Source: Agarophyton chilense (taxonomy: Eukaryota > Rhodophyta > Florideophyceae > Gracilariales > Gracilariaceae). From it: a stretch of DNA of 64,000 nt. Made by a program: the position numbers and the translations under genes. Positions 53,571 to 64,000 of the stretch are shown piece after piece. The notes beneath the pieces are model-generated. The model saw only the letters and a list, made by a program, of their open reading frames with translations, searched no databases and was not told the DNA's origin. The DNA lies in the NCBI GenBank assembly GCA_030374765.1, contig JARGXX010000116.1:682001-746000 (forward strand), in the 5' to 3' direction. Position 1 is the first letter of the stretch, and the number at the start of each line of letters is the position of its first letter.

Positions 53571-53744
53571 CGTAGTATATTAGAACCATTCCACTTGTAT
53601 TCGGGTTAACGAAATAATTCCACAAATGGCTAAAAATCCTCGAAATCAGGAATGAATCTTTTAGAGACCTAACACACAACTGTGCAGACCACGTTGTAAA
53701 CCAAAAACCAAAGATGGGCTAAACTCTTTCTAAGTCATGAGACC

Positions 53745-54290
53745 ACTTTGTGGTTAAAGGACCAGAATCAATGCAACAGGAAGAAGTTCGTTATCTTCCT
53801 CTCTGGGGGGTATCACAGTAAACGAGCCTCTCCAAAAAACCACGAAGTAGTCGGGTTTAAGCCCGAGGCAGACCCGGCATGACAAGCAGGGACAGTTGAG
53901 TGGAAGGAACAAGTCCAATTGTATTGGTGCAAAAAAGTAGTCAGCCACAAGAGTGGGAAAAATGTAAAAGGAGATCACGCAGTTAAGCGAGTGGGCCGTA
54001 GGAAACTGAAGCCAAATTACACGAAATACATGAATCCTACACAGGGGCAAGAATACCAAAGTAATATTTTAGTTCAGAGCCTGCGTAGAGATTAATATTT
54101 CCGGAGATTTGATGAAAAATGGACGCCTCTGCGTTTGGGCAACTAAAGCTTTACATCACCCCCTCGTGGTGTCAACTGAGCAGCGTAAGCTGGCTAACGG
54201 AGTAGGTCAGGGAGGGATACCTGTTGGAGAGGGAAATTATCAAGCCTCCGCAGGCTAGTGATACCTATTATGTTGATGGGTTTTTAAAAA
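53745..54290 (-). repeat. LTR-like dispersed repeat, copy 3 of family R2
   Basis: Shares GTTATCTTCCTCTCTGGG, AGTCAGCCACAAGAG, the GAAGCCAAATTACACGAAA block and CAGGGGCAAGAATACCAAAG with the other R2 copies. It lies just upstream, in element orientation, of the gag remnant, as a 5' LTR would. Confidence 0.55.
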
Positions 54291-55140
54291 TTCTTGGGAC
54301 CTGTTTCAATTATCTGAGAAAATGAAACGACCGGTGTTTCAAGGCCTGGCATTGCCGTATGATGGTGACATTTTTTTTCTAAGTTCGACGAAAAGCAGAG
54401 CTTAACTGGGTTCTCGTATTGGATGTCGATCATTGGGCTTTATTGGCATTGCTTTTCCTAGAGACCGGAAACGAAATTGTGTAAGGTATTTCCTTAATTG
54501 GGTGACCAGGGATTTTTCCCACTTTCCCAAGTTTATCTTCACTGCAATCCGGGAGGTCGCATGAGCGTCGTATCCGGCTGGAGGTTTTGCGTGTTTTCTA
54601 ATCGACTTTTATAAGGTTTTTTGAAGTTGCATATCGAAATTGAAGGTTTTGTGTGATATTAGTGTTGGGCTTTAAAATCGTTTCATGAAAAGCAATTGTT
54701 TAAATTTCTGTATTATGCGCCCTACGAAACGACGCAGAGTGGAGGTGTTTAACGCATCAACGTATTTCTAGTAGTAACTATGGGTATTGATGTCGAGGCA
54801 CGAATCTCAGGGACCTGGTGGATACGAGGACAGGACCTAGTTCCACTTTTATGGACGTCGGGTGTCAGCTGGTCTCATTTAAGTCGCGCGCTCAGCCTGG
54901 AGCAGCCCTCCTAAAATCGGAAGTCTGCACTACGGGTTAAAGAAGTCCCGAAAACGGAATGGGTTAACCGTTCTTGGAGGTGATGGACTTTCTACAAATA
55001 AAATTCGAAATTGCAGGGCTCTTGGGCAGAAAAACGAAGTCATGGGGGAGGATGCGTTGGGCATCGTAAGAGAAGATTTTTAAGGTAGGCTTTTGGGTTA
55101 GCTTGGAGAAAAGTCGCAGAGCAAAAATGGTCTCCTTCGT
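54291..55140. other. Intergenic, nothing recognised
   Basis: Sequence between the chromovirus remnant and the tyrosine-recombinase element. No long frame and no obvious repeat. Confidence 0.35.
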
Positions 55141-55551
55141 GTGATTAGGAATGAGATACGGGGGATCCATAAAGAGAGTTTAGTGGATGTCTTATTCCAT
55201 TGCATTGAAGATAAAACATATTCACAAAGGGTCGGAAGAAGTGCGTTTAAGGCGGGGTCTTCTAAGAGAGTAGCGAGAACTGGAAGTGTAACCGTCTTGG
55301 ATCAACAACCCCGAGGGCGTTCAAAACGCAAAAAATGGGGCAAAGACGGTGAATCCTCTAGTGATTACGAGTTTGAGACCGCTCCGGATTCCGACTCTGA
55401 GAAAGAGGCTACTACACGCCCCAGTGAAATGCAGAAAATTCTTTCTTTTAGGGAGGGGTTGGAAGAAGCGCAGAAGCGCATGACTAAGGGCAATAAAGAA
55501 TTGAAGGAGTCGCAGAATAGTTCGAAGAAAAAAAGGGGGAGGATTTTCTAA
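55141..55551 (+). pseudogene. Charged N-terminal frame of the DIRS-like element, possibly gag
   Basis: 136 residues, basic and acidic by turns (GRSKRKKWGKDGESSSDYEF, then EGLEEAQKRMTKGNKELKES), ending KKKRGRIF. No conserved motif is visible. Assignment to the element rests on position and strand only. A further frame at 55,798-56,061 (87 codons) is also unrecognised. Confidence 0.3.
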
Positions 55552-56509
55552 GCGACGTCAGACAGGGGATGGAAGAGGTTCTTGTCGATTTCGGTAATGA
55601 CTCTGGCTAAGAGTCCGACGAAAGCGATGAGTAAATATCGAGCCTTTCGAGGAAGGCTTTGAATTCGAAGCGGTATAAGGCGAACAAAAAGTCCTGGTTT
55701 GCTTTCGCTAACAAACCGTTATCTGAATGGTATTTTTCTGTTGACAGTCTTGAGGCAGAAGATATTTTTTACAAAGCCTTCAAGAGTTAATTAACCGATG
55801 GTCTCTGTGAGGGTTGACGCTTGTCACTTGATCGGCACTCGGAACCGCCGGGGAGCTGCAACGTTCGCTCGGGTTATTGACAGTTTCATCAGCTCGTTGA
55901 CCGTTATGAGATCCGAAAATGAGTTGGCGGTGGAGTTGCCAACTCGTGAGTTGGTGGCAGTGACAGTGGTTGCTAAGACTGGCCACTGGAAAGCGGCCAG
56001 AAAACTCGAAGAAGAGCACGACAATTTGACAAGTGAGTCAATGAAGCGCATACTCTACTAGTCGCCGAAACTTCGTACGTAGTCTAAAAATGGTAAGTCT
56101 GTTTTTCGCAATCAAGGAAATGGGAACGAAAATTAATACAAAACTAACGACAAAAATAACGACAGTTTTTAATTCGGTGGACAGGCGGGACGTGCTTCCA
56201 ATTGAAGGGACCTTCTAAATACAAGACGGGGATACAATGAAACCAAGCGCACGAAAACGACAAAAATGGAGACGCAAGAAAAGAATTCCAAGCATACTTG
56301 AAGGACTTCGATGCTGGCTTAGTTGCTAGTACGCAGGGTATTTCTATTTCTCTCTACCGGTACAAGAGAGAATCGCTGTCCAAAGCCTTGCGAGGAGTAT
56401 CTTGCAAGGCATTGGCGAGGACTCATTTCCTCGAAATTATTTCGTTGCGGAGGAGTTCGTAGAAGAGATTGAGTCTACGTTCGAATAAAGTGAGCCACAT
56501 CAATGGGTC

Positions 56510-57414
56510 TTGCTGAATCTGGATCCAGTATCATTTCCAGAAGATGATGTGGCAACCTCGGTTGATAATATCTCATTACTGCCGGGGGATATAGAGCCAC
56601 TATACATGACGAAAGAAAGCATTCGGAAAGATGAACATGTTAAAAGAACTAAGAAGCCATTTTGCGGAGTGAAGGCTAAGAATTATCGTACTTCTATGAG
56701 AGAACTTGTTAAAAGCAGACTAGAAGATCTGATGGAGAGAAAACCGGAAGTTGTGAATCAGGTTTTCGCGGTCTCTAAAAAAGGGGTAAGACAAAGGCTC
56801 ATAAACCATGCTCGGAACGCTAATCTTCTGTTTATTGACCCACCAAAGCTAGAGCTTCTCTATTCAGGACATTTAGCAAGATTACGCATTCCAGCAAGAC
56901 AAACGCTTAATGCTGAAAAATCAGATATCGATCACCAATATCATCAAATGAAATTACCGAGATGGATGAATACGTATTTTGGTTTGCCACTAATCGAAGT
57001 CGGCAGGAAAAAGTTGTTCCCGTTATTCTTTCAATGCCCATGGGGTGGTCACACTCTGCTTTTGTGGCTATGAAAACTTTTTTAGAAATTATAGCTCGCG
57101 CTAAACTCTCTACGGACGACGGGGTAAAGGGTTCAATATCTGTTAGCAAATACAAATTGGGAGCGGACGTGGATAAGTATTTCTCGTTCGCAACGAGCAA
57201 GTAGATGTCGTAAAGATATTTGCGTGCCATGATAAAGGTGTCCAAGAGTGGCTTTTTGCGTTCGCCGACCACAAAAGTATCACGGCCTGCTAAAGAATGG
57301 ATTGCAAAAGTTTTGGGAAATAAAGTCGGGGAGAAAGACAAGTGGATTCCGTATCGCGAAAAAATGAGAATGCTGATAACAAATATAGAGAACCTGCTGA
57401 AAATGAAGATTTGA
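56510..57414 (+). pseudogene. Reverse transcriptase remnant of the DIRS-like element
   Basis: Early motifs appear as FAVSKKGVRQRLINHARNAN followed by DPPKLELLYSGHLARLRI. This is the 'K.. .RRLI.D.R..N' region with the PP..EL spacing typical of this RT clade. After a shift, QYHQMKLPRWMNTYFGLPL (motif A region, with the catalytic Asp in KSDIDHQYHQ) is followed by SMPMGWSHSAFVAM (motif B). A further shift leads to AKEWIAKVLGNKVGEKDK. The YxDD box is not recognisable. The gene is broken into at least three frames. Confidence 0.65.
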
Positions 57415-57789
57415 AATTTTCAAAAAGTACAAAGCATATTTGGAAAATGGGCCTGGTTTATGTTTTTGTGAAGGCCGCTTTTTTCACTCTTCGAAAAGAT
57501 ATATACCGTTACGTCCTCAACCAGAGATTATGTTGGCGGCAATGTGGTTAGCCGGAAGAAGCTGTAATTAATATTAAAACTAGCGCCGTTGATCTGGATA
57601 AATAGGGCAACGGCGTTTAACAAAACAACTATATGTACAGATGCATGCTTAATTGGTGAAGGAGTAGTATAGACCGAGTGAAAAGATCCATTACAAATTT
57701 GTGAGTGGTTAGATGGGATTGAATGGATTAGAGAACAGAAGTGAAAATTTGCAATACGACATCAATGGAAGAAATAAAAGCCGATACAT

Positions 57790-57978
57790 CTTCTAGATGG
57801 CGAGGCAGTCAATCTTGGGCTGCACTGGCTTCTTAGGAATCGGAATAAATATCAAACACGGGTAATTACGTTTCTTGACGATCAATCGCTTCTTGGTTCT
57901 TTGGTAAAGGATTGTGGCAATAAACGAAGCTTCAACCGGATTTGCAAGCGCGTTGCCCCCTTAGTGCTCGTGTGGTGA
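57790..57978 (+). pseudogene. RNase H remnant of the DIRS-like element
   Basis: A 62-residue open segment reads LLDGEAVNLGLHWLLRNRNK, then RVITFLDDQSLLGSLVKDCG and NRICKRVAPLVL. It matches the second half of the RNase H used by tyrosine-recombinase elements: 'E..A...AL.W', 'D.Q..LG...KG', then the R-rich helix. It ends at a TGA. Confidence 0.5.
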
Positions 57979-58183
57979 CCTGGAAGTGGTTTTTTTATGT
58001 CCTTAGTGGGCCAAATCCAGCTGATGAAACCGTCACGGGCTTTTCGATCTAGCTCACCGATGTGTAGAAGCGGCAACGATGCAACGATACCGTAAGAACC
58101 TTTATTAGTTCGTGAAGGGGCTGGCCCAACAACAAATCTCTCCCGGTCGACATGGAAACGCAGAAGAAGTCGATTAATTTTTC

Positions 58184-58980
58184 ATGAGGTATCGCGTTGA
58201 AATCTTTCATGGTAATCAGCAACTGAAGGCAGGTGGTATAGCTCAGACAAAATCAGAGTTGGAATGTTTTCTCCCCGAATTCAGCGGAAAATTAGTACTA
58301 GCTAATCAAAGCATACAAGAATTGACAGCATCGCGCCCTAACCATCACTTTGGCTTATGTTCGGAAATATATATGTACGGATTGGCACTAGATCTTTTCA
58401 AACATGGAGATCCGGATCTTGGGATTGGAATGTTGCTGCTGTTTACCTGGTATCTGAGACTAGGGGGATTATTGCCGTTAAAATTATCGGATGTCGCCAT
58501 GTTGCCGCAATCCGAAAAGCGGCTGCATTAAGTCATACTAAATAATGCGATAGAAAAACGTGGCTGAAACTAGTCCGTGACGATAAGGACTTATTTTTTG
58601 GCGATTTTGGTTAACAAATTGGTTAGAGGATAGAAGTTGGCCCAAGCAGAGGTGCTTTTCACGTTTCAAACGGGCGGTTTTCGAGTCGGTCTCCGAAGAG
58701 CCGTCGAACGTCTAGGTATTTCGTTCCCAATTACTCCACATATGCTTAGATACGCCGGGGCGACTACAGAAAAGCTTTTTCATGGCCTCTCCAACCAGAA
58801 AATTAAAAGCCGAGAACGTTCGAAAAGCGATAAGAGTTAAAAGAGATATATTCAACCACATGAACTATACCAAGGCTTCAACTAGTTACTTCCGGCCCCA
58901 GCTTGGTCATTCGAAACGGTTTACACCAGTTCAGACACATTTTCCAACGTGCTGCTGCCAGATTGGTCTAAGGATTTGAA
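58184..58980 (+). pseudogene. Tyrosine recombinase remnant of the DIRS-like element
   Basis: The core-binding and catalytic parts are visible: LTASRPNHHFGLCSEIYMYG, LLLFTWYLRLGGLLPLKLSD with the first catalytic Arg, and (after a stop and shift) FRVGLRRAVERLGISFPITP followed by HMLRYAGATTEKLF, the HxxR box. The tyrosine is probably in the broken stretch after 58,840. The order R, HxxR and the spacing fit a retroelement integrase of the tyrosine-recombinase type. Confidence 0.65.
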
Positions 58981-61324
58981 TCATCATGTAGATAATTAAG
59001 CCGAAAATCGTTTAAATCAGTTCGCCAGAATTATTCATCGGACCCTCAGAATTCTGACACTCGGTATCAGTTTTCTAAAAAATCATTGTAACAGAAAACT
59101 GTCTCCTGGAATATAAAGTTAGAGCTTGAAACCTATATCAGAAGATGAAGTTTAGTTTGGGTAGGAGTAGTGGACCTGACTGTGGGAATTCAATGTGTTT
59201 TCGGTCTAGGATTCGTTTGTGGGGAGTGGAGGTGAGCTGAATGGGACTTAAACTATTCTTACCTTGCCAATATTAGTGAATTAGAATGCAAAGCGTTACA
59301 GCACGAGCGGATCGAGCTGTCACTGTCGTCAATGGAAGGAAATGACATATTTGATAAATTATGAAAGAATGGAGTGTAGATAATGTTTTGTAAAGGTTGT
59401 GGACTATTATTCATCATTTTTGATGTGAACACCAGAGAAAAAGATAGTTTTGAAAACGGCTACGGACAAAAAGTTAAGGAAAATTTACCAAGTTTACATA
59501 ATCGATGTTGTGATTCTGGCGTCATACGATTCCAGTGGTCGTATACACTCTAGGGCCCAGATAGCTCGCTGTTCGCCCAATAGTACATAGACATATTATG
59601 TCAAATACTAAACGGCGGCGGATAAAATTTCATGCTCAAATAATTACGTCAGTGGGTGCCTACAATAGAATTCATCGACAGCATTGAACTACAAAAGTGT
59701 CGCGGTAAACAAAGATGAGCTGCAAAACTTCTCCTTCTTTTCTTACTACCTAGCCCAGTCAAACGGAGAGACTGCAAATTGATGACTCGACCGCATCTAA
59801 TTGCTAACGCAAAAAAAACGCGCGTAGAAGGAGGTGACCTCTACAAAAGAAGTTCCCATTTGAGGCAGGGCTCTTCCAGAGGACGTAGAAAGGTCTGAGT
59901 GCCAATTGTTGTGTTTTTGTGCCGATTTATGAACGTGAGTTGTCACAATAACTACCTTTTTCAAAATGACCGCGTATCCAGCGCTGTGTTTACATCAATA
60001 AGAATCAAGATGCTTCCGGTGGCAGTAACGTTCCCCATACCATTTTTTTCACATTGAAGCTCCGAAGCTACAAGTTGTCTTTTCCCGGAACTTAACGACA
60101 TTTCTCAATGAACGAAAGCTGTATGAGATACAGATGTAATAAAACAAATCGTGAGTCAAAAACCAAATATCGATTTACGTTTTACAAAGCGTCCACTGAC
60201 GACTTCTACGTTCAGGAATTATTGATTTCCAGATAGACTAAGGATGCGTCTGTCAGTACCTTCATTGAAGATCAGATAAAATATTGCCTTCAAAAGGAAA
60301 CCAGCTTTGAACCGAAAAGAAATTACCGAGACTCTAGTGATGATACCGTTAAGAATATGAAGATAAACATGTTGTTAAGAAAAGCTATTGGGAAATCCTG
60401 GGGTCTTTACACTGAACAGCTCAAAAAGCTTCAAGTTTATGGCATAGAAGACCTGGCTGAGAAGAAGCCTTATATTTTAAATAAGAACTTTTCGAGGCTG
60501 ATTGAACCCTCCAAACTGCATGCGAGTGTGAAATAAATCATGGAATGGAAAAGAGAAAAAAGACTTCGGTGACTTCATATATTAATATTGGCTAAACCGG
60601 CTAAGATCGTACAGGAGAAGCAAAACACCGCTTTGTCAAAAAACAGTAAGCCATATGGATATTTCTTCGACTTTTCAGATCCACCTATTGTGAGACTCGG
60701 AAAGGTAATCGTTTGAATAAGAACAAGAAGAAGAGCAAGAAACTAACCGTGACATTAACGCTGATTCTGAAAATCGTAATAACAGTACAAAAAAGAAGAA
60801 ATGAAAAGGCTAGCCAGCTTGCCGGAATCCAGGTTGCGACAAGAATCACTACATCTCAAAGTGTAATATCACCGACAATGTAGACAAAAAGCGTTAAAGA
60901 AAAGAATATTTGGCTCACAAGGGAAATGATAGACGTCAAAAGTCCTCCGGATAGACTAAAGGAACGTCTGTATTCTCGGAACGCTAGGCTAGGCGTCCCA
61001 AACGGTCGAATCAGAATAAATAGAAAACCAATGATTTCTTACATTTTTGCAGTTCCATATTTTCTCAACATAACTTCACTCATTCGAAGTTTCAAGTTTT
61101 TAGGGAAATTGAACTAGCACAAAAGTGCCCAATCCGAATTTTGTACGAACCCCAATCAGATGTGCATACCAAAGCACTGTGCATGTATTTCAAAAACTTT
61201 CTACCCTAACTCATGTTCGCGTAGTAGAAACTGCAGCCTGGCAATAGCTATAAATACCGATAGAGGAATAGAAATCTGGCACACTGGCAGCACCCAGCCA
61301 AACTCTCATTTTACCACACCGTAG
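58981..61324. other. AT-rich tract, nothing certain
   Basis: There is a frame around 60,340-60,535 (plus) with helical character (LLRKAIGKSWGLYTEQLKKL) and Lys-rich frames at 60,700-60,820. No motif is recognisable. It could be old transposon sequence. Confidence 0.35.
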
Positions 61325-63796
61325 GTGTCAGAGCCCGCAGTCCGTCTCTACTCCCCCCCAGAGCCCTGCATCAAGCGAACTGCATGCCCCAAAACTCTCT
61401 CCATAAAATTAACAACGCAGTCCATGGGCCATAACCTTTACAACCCTCTGCTTCTTTTCCATTCTTTTGCTTTAACGCGCCCACCGCATTCCACACCTTG
61501 CCTTGCTGCTACTTCTTTCTTTGCTCCTTCTTTGCCTGCACCACACCTGCCCTACAGTGCTACCAACGAAGGCGTCCTCACCGGCTCTCCCTCACAAAAC
61601 GCACGCATCCACCAGCCATCAACCGTATTTCTCTGCGCAGCGAGCGCCACAAGTCTACTCTTCAACTCGACGCCCCCCTCACTCCCTCTAACCGCCCCTC
61701 CTCTAAAGCCCTCCTCGCAAACGAGGACTTTTACTACCACCAGTAACATCCCTTCTCCCTCCACATCGCAGACGCACGCCACATCTTTGACACTCCTCTC
61801 TGCTCCGTCACATCCTCCGCCCTTCTTCCCCACCCCCCTTCACCCCATCTCCCATCACCCACAAGTAGACCAGCTCTTTCCCTACCTCTTTTCCATCGCC
61901 TCTAACCTCCTCCACTGAAAAGCAGACAAGCTCACCGTCTTTCTTGACGACCCAAGCTTCTCCAAGTCAACGTTCCAGCAAACCGACTCCTGCTCCCGCC
62001 AATGCATCGATCTCCTGGAAAACACCGTCAAACACCGCATGAGATCCTTTGGTTTCGTCTCACGCTCCCTGAACGACACTGCCAACGGCTTCTCCGCCAT
62101 CGTCTAATTCAAAAACCCCGTCGATATCCTCAAGCATCAGCTCTCCCTCGCACAACACCGCAACACCTTTTTCCACCACCTTTTTCCACCCCATCTTCCA
62201 AGAGTCACAATCAGGTTCTCCTCCTTCGCTTATCTCATGGCCGCTTTCTTCGGACACAACGCCTTGTCCGCACTCCAATCCGCCAACATGCAGTCCAGGA
62301 ACGACAAAATCATATTGCACGGCCCCCACACAACCGTAATAAGCTCCTTCATCGGCTTGATCCAGCTCTACTCGGACAGGATTTCCTTCTCTCTCAATGC
62401 CTCTTCCGTCACCTATGTCTCCTCTACATCACATTCCTCAACTTCTCGGACTGCTTCAGACGAAATTGCATCCCTCAAAACCTCACACTCGTCGGGTACT
62501 TCCCAATCTCCTTCCCACCCACCGCTTCTGCCCCAAATCAGACGCTATTTCACGCTCGTCTGCAGTTATCCATCGGGAAACAAAAATGGAACTCACACAA
62601 GCCGCCATCAAATCTATCCTAAAGCCGCTTCCCTCTTCCGGTCTCCTTTGCCTCCCTTTCCGCAACGCTCAAAACGCCCTCCATAAATGTCACCCGTTTC
62701 TCGCGAGCCACTGCGCAGGGATCCCCGAGATCAAGGATATCCTCGCCATATCCCATGGCACACGCCCCAAGAGTCCCTGCCACCGATGTGTCCTCACTCA
62801 GTCCCTCCTCCAGGAACCCTTCCACAACGCTCTCTCCCACACCCCCCAACACACCACCAACACTCTACAGCTGCACGTTCCTCTCCTTCATGACTACGAA
62901 CAGGCGCTCCTCTCCCGAAAACCAAGAGTCACGTGCACCAAGAAATGGAATGCACTCTAAGCCCTCCAAGAAGTATCCCTCGTAAAATACAGCTCTATTC
63001 TCGAATCATACCTGCTCCGCACTATCTCCCAAAAGCTCACCTTCTACAAAATATTTGCATTCGAACCCCTTCACAAAATTACCTCAGAGACTCCAAGGTC
63101 ATCAAACTCAAAGCCATCGTAAGGCTCAAGTCCAAATCTCTTTTCACCACCATCGGATCCTGCAACACCTCCAAATCTTTCATGTCCGTCCTCATCTCCG
63201 TACTCAACCACCTAAATTTTATTTTCGCCGCGATCGAAGCTCAGTACCCCGCCCGAGGCCTTCGCATGAACTTCTCCACCTCCAACAGCGCTTGTAATTA
63301 CAACGGATTCTTCACTCCGAAAGGCATACGAGGCATGCACTAAGCAAAAGACTCCCGCGCTCTCGACATGGTCTTCCTGTTCATCGGCGCTTTCTTCGAC
63401 AAATGCTGCTACACAATAAAAACAGCCCCCATCACCACCCTCGTCACCAAGCACACCGACCTCCTTCTCAAGGCCATGCGCTACAACATCGTCCCAGAAA
63501 GGACAGAAGATACACTGACAACACTCGAGGACCACATTCCTTCCTTCAAACTCACCGAAGTCACCATCCTCGGCCCTCACCACACCTCCTACCTCGACAC
63601 CCTCAAGTTCCACCTCCTCGACCACATTTTCGAATACATTAGATTATACCTCTGCCTCTACTGCAACGACGCTGGCATCTACGAACACGCCCACACCCTC
63701 TTCAAAGACCATTACCGCCACACCTTCGAGCCACGATTCACCACCCACACCGAAACCATCCGCGCCATCGACCGGTTGCTCGCACTCCAGCACTAG
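61325..63796 (+). pseudogene. Broken, coding-like C-rich tract of unknown identity
   Basis: Composition changes sharply at 61.3 kb to the C-rich coding style of a conserved gene (codons ending in C, few Gs). Convincing protein-like stretches occur in the plus strand: DDPSFSKSTFQQTDSCSRQC, LLENTVKHRMRSFGFVSRSL, SALQSANMQSRNDKIILHG, LYITFLNFSDCFRRNCIP, ETKMELTQAAIKSILKPLP, FTPKGIRGMH and a final 143-codon segment from the ATG at 63,368 to the TAG at 63,796. These lie in two or three different frames, with in-frame stops at 61,916, 62,104 and 63,341. The protein looks all-helical and soluble, like a tethering or scaffold subunit, but I cannot name it. It is either a pseudogene or a gene with several undetected introns. 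Confidence 0.4.
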
Positions 63797-64000
63797 AACC
63801 ACATCCCTTCTCACTCTTCCCTCTCCTCATTCTCCTCCCAAACTGCTTTCATAACCAGTCAGCCTCCCTTTTCTCTGTTACAGCAGAATCATACCACTCT
63901 CAGATATCATCTTAACACACAGGCTCCTCCACCTCAACCCCCTCTCCAACCCATCCTCCCTCAACGACCTCTTCTCTCCAGAAACAATTTCTATCTTCAC
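63797..64000. other. 3' flank of the broken gene
   Basis: C/T-rich sequence to the end of the window, with no further frame. Confidence 0.3.

Larger units (their letters stand above)
43771..54290 (-). mobile_element. Ancient Ty3/gypsy chromovirus remnant with nested Tc1 insertions
   Basis: Two LTR-like repeats in the same orientation (43,771-44,370 and 53,745-54,290) bracket remnants that all lie on the minus strand in the right order. These are gag (53.6-51.9 kb), integrase (51.6-50.2 kb) and a chromodomain (48.27-47.99 kb). Two Tc1-like elements (46,102-47,401 and 48,623-49,912) interrupt the block. Removing them leaves about 7.9 kb including the repeats, a normal element length, yet I find no protease, reverse transcriptase or RNase H between gag and integrase, so an internal deletion is likely. 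That the repeats are this element's own LTRs is inferred from position and orientation, because they are too diverged to prove it. Confidence 0.5.
55141..58980 (+). mobile_element. Decayed tyrosine-recombinase (DIRS-like) retrotransposon
   Basis: On the plus strand the fragments follow the order seen in DIRS/Ngaro/PAT-type elements. A charged N-terminal frame (55,141-55,551, possibly gag) comes first, then reverse transcriptase (56,510-57,414), RNase H (57,790-57,978) and tyrosine recombinase (58,184-58,980). No integrase of DDE type, no LTR pair and no split direct repeats were found, so the ends are unknown. Numerous stops and frameshifts show that it is dead. A neighbouring AT-rich tract (59-61 kb) may be part of the same element. 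Confidence 0.65.

Noticed and set aside
1-64000. tRNA and rRNA genes
   Set aside because: I looked for TTCGA/TTCAA-type T-loops with paired arms and for conserved rRNA blocks and found no convincing case. A covariance-model search would be needed to exclude them.

Overview
This is a nuclear window from a eukaryote, most likely a red alga (Rhodophyta). That assignment is an inference from four observations. A carbamoyl-phosphate synthase large subunit stands alone, not fused to the small subunit as in animals and fungi, and it carries a transit-peptide-like leader. The genes are large and almost intron-free (one intron in a 1,597-codon CHD1). The few introns are 88-107 nt with GT-AG ends, and two have a perfect TACTAAC branch site. 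The accessory DNA is packed with Ty3/gypsy, tyrosine-recombinase (DIRS-like) and Tc1-like elements. I cannot name the species.

Layout. 1-6.1 kb: the 5' part of an unrecognised gene on the minus strand, then a 1.3-kb array of nested palindromes with a 128-bp period. Divergent from the partial gene is a 1,220-codon gene on the plus strand that joins a ParB/sulfiredoxin-like motif to a 2-oxoglutarate/Fe(II) dioxygenase-like domain. I consider this the most unusual locus in the window. 6.2-9.7 kb: a multi-spanning membrane protein that may be split, a Rossmann/ketopantoate-reductase-like protein, and a doubtful small gene. 9.7-15 kb: a transposon graveyard with LTR-like repeats and a TNP2-type transposase fragment.

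16.4-32.9 kb is the conserved gene block: a three-exon gene for a small single-span membrane protein (+), CHD1 chromatin remodeller (-), a photolyase/cryptochrome with a C-terminal extension of about 830 residues (+), and carB (-). The genes meet tail to tail (small gene/CHD1 and photolyase/carB). CHD1 and the photolyase are head to head across 2.3 kb.

34.7-42.1 kb is a complete but dead Ty3/gypsy element on the minus strand. It has two 594-bp LTRs, a 5-bp TGTAT target duplication and Gag-Pol in a single frame. 43.8-54.3 kb looks like a second, much older Ty3/gypsy chromovirus (gag, integrase and chromodomain remnants, no visible reverse transcriptase) between two LTR-like repeats and split by two Tc1-like DD34E elements. 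55.1-59.0 kb is a decayed tyrosine-recombinase retrotransposon (reverse transcriptase, RNase H, recombinase in that order). 59-61.3 kb shows nothing recognisable. 61.3-63.8 kb is a coding-like, C-rich tract whose reading frame is broken several times.

The host genes cover unrelated housekeeping or light-response roles: pyrimidine/arginine precursor synthesis, nucleosome remodelling, and DNA repair or light sensing. Nothing suggests they form a pathway together.
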